Assembly: GCA_964250215.1 (NCBI GenBank) | Contig: CAXUEX010000064.1 | Coordinates: 1-15,478 of the forward strand | DNA: 15,478 nt | From: DAIDJM01 sp964250215 | GTDB taxonomy: Bacteria > Pseudomonadota > Alphaproteobacteria > Acetobacterales > Acetobacteraceae | Direction of reading: 5' to 3' | In this document: in pieces, positions 7,297-12,390 of the stretch | Layout: every line of letters starts with the position of its first letter | Numbering within the stretch: the first letter of the stretch is position 1 | The notes under the pieces: generated by a model | What the model saw: the letters and a program-made list of their open reading frames with translations, nothing else | Database searches by the model: none | What the model was told of the DNA's origin: nothing | Translations under genes and position numbers: made by a program

Positions 7297-8331
7297 CTAA
7301 TCCGCGGCTTCGGCCTCTTCGGCAGGCTCCGCCAGCATCGCCGCCGCCACCGCACCCGCGTGCTCGCGGATGCGGCGTTCCAGCGCGTCGGCCATCTCCT
7401 TGTGCTCGCGCAGGAACGTCTTCGCGTTCTCGCGTCCCTGGCCGATGCGCTGGCTATCGTAACTGAACCACGCGCCCGATTTCTCGACCACCCCCGCCTT
7501 CACACCCAGATCGAGCAGTTCGCCAACCTTGCTGATCCCCTCGCCGAACATGATGTCGAACTCCACCTCGCGGAACGGCGGCGCCAGCTTGTTCTTCACC
7601 ACCTTCACCCGGGTCGAATTGCCCACCACGTTCTCGCGGTCTTTCAGCGAGCCGATGCGGCGGATTTCCATGCGCACGGAAGCATAAAACTTCAGCGCAT
7701 TGCCGCCGGTCGTGGTCTCCGGGTTGCCGAACATCACGCCGATCTTCAGCCGGATCTGGTTCAGGAAGATCAGCATCGTGTTGCTGCGCGATACCGAGCC
7801 GGTGAGCTTGCGCAGCGCCTGGCTCATTAGCCTCGCGTGCAAACCCACATGGGTGTCGCCCATCTCGCCTTCCAGTTCCGCGCGCGGAACAAGCGCGGCC
7901 ACGCTGTCGATCACCACCACGTCGATCGCACCCGAGCGCACCAGCGTGTCGCAAATCTCCAGTGCCTGCTCGCCGGCGTCCGGCTGACTGATCAGCAGAT
8001 TGTCCACATCCACGCCCAGCTTCCGGGCATAAATCGGATCCAGCGCGTGTTCCGCGTCGATGAACGCGCAGGTGCCGCCGCGCTTCTGCGCCTCTGCGAT
8101 CGCATGCAGCGCCAGCGTGGTTTTGCCCGAACTCTCCGGGCCATAAATTTCCATCACCCGCCCGCGCGGAAACCCGCCGATGCCCAGCGCCAGATCCAGG
8201 CTCAGCGAGCCCGAGGGGATCACCTCGATGGCTTCGTCGATGTTGCGCTGGCCCAGGCGCATGATCGAGCCTTTGCCGAAGGCGCGCTCGATCTGCGTCA
8301 CCGCCGCTTCCAGCGCTTTGTTCTTGTCCAT
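7297..8331 (-). CDS. recA: Recombinase A
   Basis: RecA forms ATP-dependent filaments on single-stranded DNA, carries out homologous strand exchange and triggers LexA self-cleavage in the SOS response. The 344 residues are normal for alphaproteobacteria. Motifs include Walker A G-P-E-S-S-G-K-T (64-71), catalytic-type Glu94 in D-A-E-H-A-L-D-P, Walker B V-V-V-I-D-S-V-A-A-L (138-147), N-Q-I-R near 191 and the L2 DNA-binding loop G-N-P-E-T-T-T-G-G (202-210). The C-terminus is the usual acidic Glu/Ala tail. The frame runs to 8385, but ATG 8331 is chosen because it gives the standard M-D-K-N-K-A-L-E-A start and has a purine-rich GGGGAGGGG about 8 nt upstream. A TATTAT (8369-8374, minus strand) is a possible -10 box without a clear -35. 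A GTTC direct repeat lies 110 nt upstream of the start. Confidence 0.98.
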   Translation of the reverse strand: MDKNKALEAAVTQIERAFGKGSIMRLGQRNIDEAIEVIPSGSLSLDLALGIGGFPRGRVMEIYGPESSGKTTLALHAIAEAQKRGGTCAFIDAEHALDPIYARKLGVDVDNLLISQPDAGEQALEICDTLVRSGAIDVVVIDSVAALVPRAELEGEMGDTHVGLHARLMSQALRKLTGSVSRSNTMLIFLNQIRLKIGVMFGNPETTTGGNALKFYASVRMEIRRIGSLKDRENVVGNSTRVKVVKNKLAPPFREVEFDIMFGEGISKVGELLDLGVKAGVVEKSGAWFSYDSQRIGQGRENAKTFLREHKEMADALERRIREHAGAVAAAMLAEPAEEAEAAD

Positions 8332-8440
8332 CGTATGCCCCTCCCCAGGGCGGCCCAACCGAAGCGCGATAATAGCACCCAGCATTTCGCGTATCGCGTG
8401 TTTACTCTGTCACAGCCCCGCGCCGTGCCGCAATGGCGGT

Positions 8441-8454
8441 GAACGAATCGGAAC
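8441..8454 (-). promoter_or_regulatory. GTTC-N6-GTTC direct repeat upstream of recA, near-match to an SOS box
   Basis: On the minus strand two GTTC half-sites are separated by CGATTC, 110 nt before the recA start. Alphaproteobacterial LexA is known to bind GTTC-N7-GTTC. Here the spacer is one base short, so this may be a variant operator or chance. The position suits recA control. Confidence 0.35.
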
Positions 8455-8490
8455 AGCTTTCGTCATGCATTAACCATTTGTTTATGCTTT

Positions 8491-8504
8491 GTTCCTTAAT
8501 GAAC
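8491..8504. promoter_or_regulatory. Imperfect palindrome GTTC-N6-GAAC in the recA upstream region
   Basis: GTTCCTTAATGAAC is self-complementary except for one pair (12 of 14 bases). It lies in an unusually AT-rich patch (about 8465-8520) within a GC-rich window, between the upstream terminator and the GTTC direct repeat. This could be an operator for recA or part of an AT-rich promoter UP region. No specific regulator can be named. Confidence 0.3.
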
Positions 8505-8544
8505 GCAAGCGAAATTCCAAGCTGACGCGAAAAGCCCAGACGCA

Positions 8545-8575
8545 AAAGGCCGGGGCGGTTGCCGCCCCGGCCTTT
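8545..8575 (-). terminator. Strong rho-independent terminator of the stress-protein operon
   Basis: AAAGGCCGGGGCGG (8545-8558) and CCGCCCCGGCCTTT (8562-8575) form a perfect 14-bp stem around a 3-nt loop. Read on the minus strand, the stem ends in CCTTTT, and it begins 31 nt after the stop of the gene ending at 8606. The symmetry with A and T flanks means it could also work on the plus strand. It insulates recA from read-through. Confidence 0.88.
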
Positions 8576-8605
8576 CTGGCGCGCCGCTCCGCTTAGTTCC
8601 GGCGG

Positions 8606-9274
8606 TTAACCGAGGCGCCGGTGAGCTGCGGGCGAAGGCGCCGTTGTCGCCGGGGCTGTGTCGGAAGTGGCCGGCATCGGCGCATCCGGATCGAAGCCGC
8701 TCCAGCCGGCGCTGCGGTATTCCTCGCGCCGCGCGCCCACGTCCACGCCGCGGTGGCTTAGAATCCGCTGCGCTTCCGCCACCCGGCCGTCGTCCACCCG
8801 GGCAGTCACCAGAAAGCCGCCACGGCGCACACCTTCGGCATAAACCTCGGCGTCCTCGCGCGGCACGCCCGCATCGGTCAGCGAGCCCACTAGCCCGAGC
8901 GCAGCGGCGCCGATCCCCGCGCCGGTCAGCGCGGCAACCAGCCAGCCGGCCGCAATCACGGGCCCCACGCCGGGTATGGCGATAGCGCCGATCCCGGCGA
9001 GCAACCCGGCCCCGCCGCCGAGCAACGTGCCGAGCGTGGCGCCGGCGCCGGCCCCTGCCCCCGAACTGTGGCTTGCGGCGGGTACGCTTTCCGCGGGCGA
9101 GGTCTCCGCAGGCAGGGTTCCCGCCGCCGGGTCGCCAGGCGCGTAGCGGCCGCTCTGGTTGCCCCCGACGAGGCTGATGTCGTCATGCGAAAGACCGGCC
9201 TGCTCCAGCCCTTGCACGGTCGCCACCGCATCCTCGTGATGGTCATAAAGTCTTGTCAGCACACGCGTTGCCAT
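8606..9274 (-). CDS. Glycine-zipper general-stress-type protein (DUF1269/YflT-like N-terminus)
   Basis: The 222 residues fall into three parts. The N-terminus (about 1-36: V-L-T-R-L-Y-D, then A-V-A-T-V-Q-G-L, then G-L-S-H-D-D-I-S-L-V-G) resembles the stress-protein domain of YflT/GSP-17M proteins. The middle (about 72-130) is Gly/Ala-rich with a long hydrophobic glycine-zipper stretch that could insert into a membrane. The end has a second alpha/beta unit (G-V-P-R-E-D-A-E-V-Y, then G-G-F-L-V-T-A-R-V, then A-x-x-I-L-x-x-x-G). The tail is low-complexity Ala/Pro. Such proteins are commonly stress-induced, but their biochemical role is unknown. GGAG lies 8 nt before ATG 9274, in the 18-nt gap after the PepSY-like gene, so the two form an operon closed by the terminator at 8545-8575. 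Confidence 0.8.
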   Translation of the reverse strand: MATRVLTRLYDHHEDAVATVQGLEQAGLSHDDISLVGGNQSGRYAPGDPAAGTLPAETSPAESVPAASHSSGAGAGAGATLGTLLGGGAGLLAGIGAIAIPGVGPVIAAGWLVAALTGAGIGAAALGLVGSLTDAGVPREDAEVYAEGVRRGGFLVTARVDDGRVAEAQRILSHRGVDVGARREEYRSAGWSGFDPDAPMPATSDTAPATTAPSPAAHRRLG

Positions 9275-9292
9275 GATCGGCGCTCCTTTTCG

Positions 9293-9706
9293 TTACGATT
9301 GCTGACCAACATTGCCCTTGTAGTCCAGCCAGACATTCACCGGCTGGCCGTCCTTCTGCGCGCTGCCGCGCCAGACGCCGTTCGGATCCTTGGTCAGCCC
9401 GGTCACGTGGCTGTAGCCCTTCCTCTGAATACGGTGCCGCGCTTCGCCCTTGGTGAAGCTGTTGGCGCCCTTGGCCGGCTGATCGGCATTCGCGCCTGTC
9501 GTCGTCACCGCCTGGTTGTCGTTGCCGGACGCCGCCGCCTTGTCGCCCGGGTCGGGCGCGTTGGCGGCCGGCGGCGCTCCCATGGAGTTGCCGGTGTTGC
9601 CGGGCGGCGGACTGGGCTGCGACTGCGCCAGCGACATGCCGGTGGTGGCCATCCCCAGTCCCGCCGCGATCAGCAGCGTTCCCAGTCCCAGCCAGATCTT
9701 GCTCAT
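9293..9706 (-). CDS. Secreted PepSY-like domain protein
   Basis: The 137-residue protein has an N-terminal signal peptide (hydrophobic 5-20, likely cleavage after S-L-A27), a disordered Pro/Gly/Ala/Asn-rich linker (28-82) and a small C-terminal domain (about 83-133). That domain has a helix G-E-A-R-H-R-I-Q-R-K-G-Y, then G-L-T-K-D-P-N-G-V-W-R-G-x-A, then N-V-W-L-D-Y-K-G-N-V. The helix followed by G-V-W-x-G-x-A and V-x-L-D-x-x-G-x-V strands matches small PepSY-like domains of periplasmic proteins, many of unknown function. The start ATG 9706 has GGAGGA 4 nt upstream. It is the first gene of the two-gene operon, so its promoter should lie in 9707-9815. I looked there for an EcfG (GGAAC-N16/17-CGTT) stress promoter and found no acceptable match. 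Confidence 0.8.
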   Translation of the reverse strand: MSKIWLGLGTLLIAAGLGMATTGMSLAQSQPSPPPGNTGNSMGAPPAANAPDPGDKAAASGNDNQAVTTTGANADQPAKGANSFTKGEARHRIQRKGYSHVTGLTKDPNGVWRGSAQKDGQPVNVWLDYKGNVGQQS

Positions 9707-9742
9707 GGCGTCCTCCGATTCCGATTGTCACGGCAGAACGCG

Positions 9743-9768
9743 GCCTCCACGAAAGGTTGCGTGGCGGC
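9743..9768. other. Inverted repeat in the divergent promoter region
   Basis: GCC-T-CCACG (9743-9751) faces CGTGG-C-GGC (9760-9768) across 8 nt, giving a 9-bp stem with one mismatch. It lies between the PepSY-like gene start (9706, minus) and the small membrane-protein gene (9816, plus), where an operator for one or both could sit. No regulator family is recognised. Confidence 0.3.
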
Positions 9769-9815
9769 TCACCGCGGCTTGCTTTCCCCCGGCATCGGCG
9801 CCACGTGGTTTGGCG

Positions 9816-10112
9816 ATGGACCCCGCAATGGACCGGCGTTTTCCAAAAACGATCGACATGACGCCTGAGGGCGAGTTCCGCTCGCCGATGGCGACCCCAG
9901 CGATATCGTGGCCTGCGCGCGTCGGGCTCGTGGCGCTGGGTGTTTCGCTCGTCACTGGCCTGGTCGCTAGCCTGGCGCTGCTGGCATATCTTGCACTGCT
10001 GTTGCTGCCGATCGCGATCGGCGCCGGGTTGGTGGCCTATCTGGCGCTGCGGCTGCAATTTCGGCGGGGCCGGCGGGCCAGCAGCGAAAAGCGCTTTGTC
10101 TTCCGACCCTGA
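9816..10112 (+). CDS. Small membrane protein of unknown function
   Basis: The frame encodes up to 98 residues. Residues about 36-78 are strongly hydrophobic (Val/Leu/Ala/Gly), long enough for two short membrane helices or one very long one. They are followed by the basic L-Q-F-R-R-G-R-R tail, which fits the positive-inside rule. A clean hydrophobic core followed by a basic tail is unlikely in a shadow frame. The start is not settled: ATG 9816, 9828, 9858 and 9888 are in frame and none has a good Shine-Dalgarno; 9816 gives the longest option. The frame is open upstream to 9516, but that part is antisense to the PepSY-like gene. I recognise no family. It is divergent from the stress operon and 81 bp before the next small gene. 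Confidence 0.55.
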   Translation: MDPAMDRRFPKTIDMTPEGEFRSPMATPAISWPARVGLVALGVSLVTGLVASLALLAYLALLLLPIAIGAGLVAYLALRLQFRRGRRASSEKRFVFRP

Positions 10113-10180
10113 TCGCAGAGGTCTCGACGCAGGCTCAACCTAGCATCAACCCATTTGTCGTTAAGCCGGGCCGCATCCTC

Positions 10181-10185
10181 AGGAG
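10181..10185 (+). promoter_or_regulatory. Shine-Dalgarno that decides a TTG start
   Basis: AGGAG, 8 nt before TTG 10194. The same frame has another TTG at 10155 without such a site, so translation most likely begins at 10194. Confidence 0.65.
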
Positions 10186-10193
10186 CCCGCAAT

Positions 10194-10562
10194 TTGCCGG
10201 CCGAACGCCGCGACATCCTGTTCAGGCCGCTGGAATACGTGGAGGCGATCCGCTTCCACCGTCGCCGCTGTGGCCTGCCGGCCATCACCGGCCGGTTCCT
10301 GCGCAGCGCACTCAGTAGCGAGGAGCCGCTATCCGTGGAAATCGTCATGGAATCGGCCGGCGGCGAGGCCAGCATCACGGTGCGGCAGGACGAATTGCTC
10401 TCGGCACTCATTTTCGCTTGCCTCCAGTCGCGCATCCCGATGCCGGCGAGAATCCCCAAGGCACTGCGGCGGGAGGCCGAGTGCCTGGCAATCACGATGC
10501 GGGCGGAGTTCCCGATGGGAATGAGCCGGGGGGGCGCAACGCCGGGCCGGCCGGCGGGTTGA
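10194..10562 (+). CDS. Small uncharacterised protein
   Basis: This gives 122 residues from TTG 10194, chosen for the AGGAG 8 nt upstream. Seen: a basic N-terminal helix (E-A-I-R-F-H-R-R-R near 16), a G-L-P-A-I-T-G-R-F segment, an acidic beta region (S-V-E-I-V-M-E-S), an amphipathic helix with D-E-L-L-S-A-L-I-F-A-C-L and a basic helix after R-I-P-M-P-A-R. The balanced composition and helix pattern look like a folded cytosolic protein. I do not recognise a family. The final 16 or so residues are low-complexity and come from the 71-bp region shared with the convergent tsaE. There is no signal peptide or membrane segment. It may be cotranscribed with the membrane-protein gene 81 bp upstream. Confidence 0.68.
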   Translation: MPAERRDILFRPLEYVEAIRFHRRRCGLPAITGRFLRSALSSEEPLSVEIVMESAGGEASITVRQDELLSALIFACLQSRIPMPARIPKALRREAECLAITMRAEFPMGMSRGGATPGRPAG

Positions 10563-10998
10563 ACGCGGCCGCGAGCGCCGCCGCCCCAGGGCCATGCAGA
10601 TGCGCGGTTCGTGCCTCGCCCTGGGTTTGCAGGTGCAGTTCGATGGCGGAAGGCGGCCGCAGCTTGCCCAGCCGGTCGGGCCATTCCACGATTACCACCT
10701 CCTGCCGCGCCTCCTCCCAGCCGAGTTCGGCCAGCGCCGCCGGGCCATCGAGCCGCCAGAGATCGAAATGGTGCAGCGTGAGCGCGCCGGCGTCGTAGCT
10801 TTGAACAAGCGTGAAGCTGGGGCTCGGCACGACCAGCGTCGGATCGCCGCAAGCGGCGCGCAGGAGGGCACGCGCCAGTTCGGTCTTGCCGGCACCGAGT
10901 TCGCCTTCCAGCAGCACCGCGTCTCCGGCGCGCAGGTCTCTGGCCAAGGCCGCGCCCAGGCGCCGCGTCGCGGCAAGATCAGGCAAAAGCAGGCGCAT
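10492..10998 (-). CDS. tsaE: tRNA threonylcarbamoyladenosine biosynthesis ATPase TsaE
   Basis: TsaE is the ATPase that drives the TsaBD complex in making t6A37 on ANN-decoding tRNAs, in the cytosol. Motifs in the 168 residues: Walker A G-E-L-G-A-G-K-T (32-39), S-P-S-F-T-L-V-Q-S-Y (59-68, switch region), H-H-F-D-L-W-R-L (76-83) with Asp79, and V-V-I-V-E-W-P (101-107). The open frame extends back to 11100 through the tRNA gene, so ATG 10998 is taken as the start. It lies 16 nt after the tRNA-Pro 3' end on the same strand, leaving no room for a separate promoter, so cotranscription is likely. The last 20 or so residues are Pro/Gly-rich and overlap the end of the convergent gene, so they are probably not part of the fold. 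Confidence 0.93.
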   Translation of the reverse strand: MRLLLPDLAATRRLGAALARDLRAGDAVLLEGELGAGKTELARALLRAACGDPTLVVPSPSFTLVQSYDAGALTLHHFDLWRLDGPAALAELGWEEARQEVVIVEWPDRLGKLRPPSAIELHLQTQGEARTAHLHGPGAAALAAAFNPPAGPALRPPGSFPSGTPPAS

Positions 10999-11014
10999 GA
11001 CGCGGGTCAATCCT

Positions 11015-11091
11015 TGGTCGGGGCGAGAGGATTCGAACCTCCGGCCCCCTGCTCCCAAAGCAGGTGCTCTACCAGGCTGAGCTACGCCCCG
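11015..11091 (-). tRNA. tRNA-Pro (anticodon UGG)
   Basis: A full 77-nt cloverleaf reads on the minus strand. The 7-bp acceptor CGGGGCG pairs with CGCCCCG. The D stem is GCTC/GAGC, the anticodon stem CCTGC/GCAGG carries the loop TTTGGGA (anticodon TGG at 11055-11057), there is a 5-nt variable loop, and the T arm GGAGG-TTCGAAT-CCTCT has one G-U pair. Discriminator A and an encoded CCA (11015-11017) complete it. UGG reads CCN proline codons. tsaE follows 16 nt downstream on the same strand. Confidence 0.97.
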
Positions 11092-11100
11092 TTGAGGCAT

Positions 11101-11164
11101 CAGTCGTCAGTCGTCGGTCGTCAGTCAAGGCTGGGCGGTGTTCGATCATCGGTCGTCGGTCGTC
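11101..11164 (+). repeat. Degenerate 7-nt tandem repeat tract (CAGTCGT / CGGTCGT)
   Basis: From 11101 the sequence runs as 7-mers: CAGTCGT twice, then CGGTCGT, then CAGTCAA. After three degenerate units in the same 7-nt phase, CGGTCGT appears twice more (11150-11163). Two further CAGTCGC copies occur at 11202-11208 and 11215-11221. The tract starts 9 nt from the tRNA-Pro 5' end and lies within the upstream region of the glycosyltransferase. Short heptamer tandem repeats of this style (STRRs) are best known from cyanobacteria. Confidence 0.8.
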
Positions 11165-11252
11165 CGGCAGGCTTGCTCGGGCGGAAAACTCGGGTCTTTG
11201 CCAGTCGCCATCCCCAGTCGCACAAGCTTTTTTCCGACGACCGAGGACCGAT
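11148..11252 (+). promoter_or_regulatory. Long-range inverted repeat covering the glycosyltransferase ribosome-binding site
   Basis: ATCGGTCGTCGGTCGTC (11148-11164) is complementary to 11236-11252 at 16 of 17 positions, with a 71-nt loop. The right arm contains GAGGA (11243-11247), the best Shine-Dalgarno for ATG 11259. If both arms are transcribed, pairing would hide the ribosome-binding site. The heptamers at 11101-11121 could compete for the same arm. Seen: the complementarity. Inferred: translational control. Confidence 0.5.
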
Positions 11253-11258
11253 CCCCGA

Positions 11259-12305
11259 ATGCTGATCCTTCACGCCGGCAATTTCGGCACGCGCGCCAAG
11301 GGGGCGTTCATCCACTCGGTGGCGCCGAAGCTCAGCCGGGGGCTGGTGCGGGCGGGCCATCAGGTGATCGACTTTTCCGATCGCGACGCGGCCCGCGCCG
11401 GCAATCCGTTCGGCGCCCGCAAGCTCGGCTTGGCCGCCGCCAACCGGGCACTGGCACAGATAGTGCTGGATACGCGGCCCGATGTGCTGCTGTTGGGCCA
11501 TGCGGATACGATCCGGGCGGCAACCATCGCGGATCTGCGGCGCGCGGCCCCGGCCATGCGCGTACTGCAATGGAACGTGGATCCGATGTTCGAGCCGGAC
11601 AATGTGGCGCGGCTGCGCAGCAAGCTCGATGTGGTGGACGCCACGCTGGTTTCCACTTCCGGCGATGCGCTGCAGCCGCTGATGCGGCCAGGCATGGCGC
11701 TCGGTTTTCTGCCGAACCCCGTGGATTTCTCCGTGGAACGCGGAACGGCGCACGAGAAAGCCGAGTTGCCGCACGATCTGTTCTATGCCTGCGGCCACCC
11801 ATTCCGCCCGCTGCGGCACCTTTTCGGGCGCGACTGGAATATGGACGATCTGCTGGGCCGGCTACTGCGGCAGGTGGCGGGCCTGCGCACCTGCCTGCCG
11901 GGTTTGTTCGGCGCACCGAACATCGCGGGCGCGCACTATCAAACGGCGCTCGAGAGCTGCGCAATCGGCCTGAACGTCAGCCGCCGCAACGACGCCTTCC
12001 TGTATTCCTCGGACCGTCTCGCGCACATGATCGGCAACGGTCAGGCCGTGCTGATCGACCGCGCGACCGGCTACAACACGCTGTTCTCCGATGCCGAGAT
12101 GGCGTTCTTCTCCAGCTTCGAGGAGCTGGTTGCGCGGCTGCGCGGCCTGATCGCGGATTCAGGCGAACGCCAAGCACTGGCCGCCGCTGGCCGCGCCAGA
12201 TACCATCAGCTGTTCAATGAGCTGCGCGTCGCATCCTATGTGCTGGCGGTGGCCTGCGGCACGCACCGTGCGGCAGACGAGATCTGGCCGACGCTGCTGA
12301 GCTGA
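11259..12305 (+). CDS. CgeB-like glycosyltransferase (GT-B, Glyco_trans_1_2 type)
   Basis: This is a predicted cytosolic or membrane-associated GT-B glycosyltransferase with unknown donor and acceptor. Of 348 residues, the N-terminal half is a Rossmann-like domain (M-L-I-L-H-A-G-N-F-G-T-R at the start, P-D-V-L-L-L-G-H near 75, V-L-Q-W-N-V-D-P near 104). The C-terminal half carries the CgeB-type signature: Y-Q-T-A-L-E-S-C-A-I-G-L-N-V-S-R-R, Y-S-S-D-R-L-A-H-M-I-G-N-G, Y-N-T-L-F-S-D-A-E-M-A-F-F, and a final helix with A-A-A-G-R-A-R-Y. The frame is open from 11064 but crosses the tRNA and repeats; ATG 11259 begins the first beta strand and has GAGGA 11 nt upstream, inside an inverted-repeat arm. 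It stands alone, so its pathway is unclear; a surface-glycan role is possible. Confidence 0.82.
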   Translation: MLILHAGNFGTRAKGAFIHSVAPKLSRGLVRAGHQVIDFSDRDAARAGNPFGARKLGLAAANRALAQIVLDTRPDVLLLGHADTIRAATIADLRRAAPAMRVLQWNVDPMFEPDNVARLRSKLDVVDATLVSTSGDALQPLMRPGMALGFLPNPVDFSVERGTAHEKAELPHDLFYACGHPFRPLRHLFGRDWNMDDLLGRLLRQVAGLRTCLPGLFGAPNIAGAHYQTALESCAIGLNVSRRNDAFLYSSDRLAHMIGNGQAVLIDRATGYNTLFSDAEMAFFSSFEELVARLRGLIADSGERQALAAAGRARYHQLFNELRVASYVLAVACGTHRAADEIWPTLLS

Positions 12306-12340
12306 ACGCGGCCATTGCGCGTGCAGTTTCGGTCTCAAAC

Positions 12341-12368
12341 TGAAGAAAGGTGTTTGATACTTTCTTCA
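12341..12368. terminator. A/T-rich hairpin between convergent genes
   Basis: TGAAGAAAG (12341-12349) pairs perfectly with CTTTCTTCA (12360-12368) over a 10-nt loop. It lies in the 85-bp gap between the ends of the glycosyltransferase (+) and TPR (-) genes and differs sharply in composition from the GC-rich surroundings. There is no clear T-run, though the stem ends in T-rich sequence. It is a plausible bidirectional terminator or a copy of a dispersed palindromic element. Confidence 0.5.
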
Positions 12369-12390
12369 ATAAAGAACGCCTTCCTCTCGC

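Noticed and set aside
7279..7830. Plus-strand open frame over the 3' half of recA
   Set aside because: RecA is unambiguous on the minus strand; this frame is its shadow.
9707..9815. EcfG-type general stress promoter upstream of the PepSY/stress operon
   Set aside because: The best match on the minus strand is GCAAC-N15-CGTT, wrong in one base of the -35 and in spacing.
9243..10058. 271-codon minus-strand open frame spanning two other genes
   Set aside because: It crosses the divergent promoter region and overlaps the PepSY-like gene, which has its own signal peptide and ribosome-binding site. Its product is Arg/Gln/His-rich and domain-free.
11015..11100. tRNA gene as an integration site for a mobile element
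   Set aside because: No integrase, no duplicated tRNA 3' end and no foreign gene block is visible nearby; both sides carry ordinary chromosomal genes.
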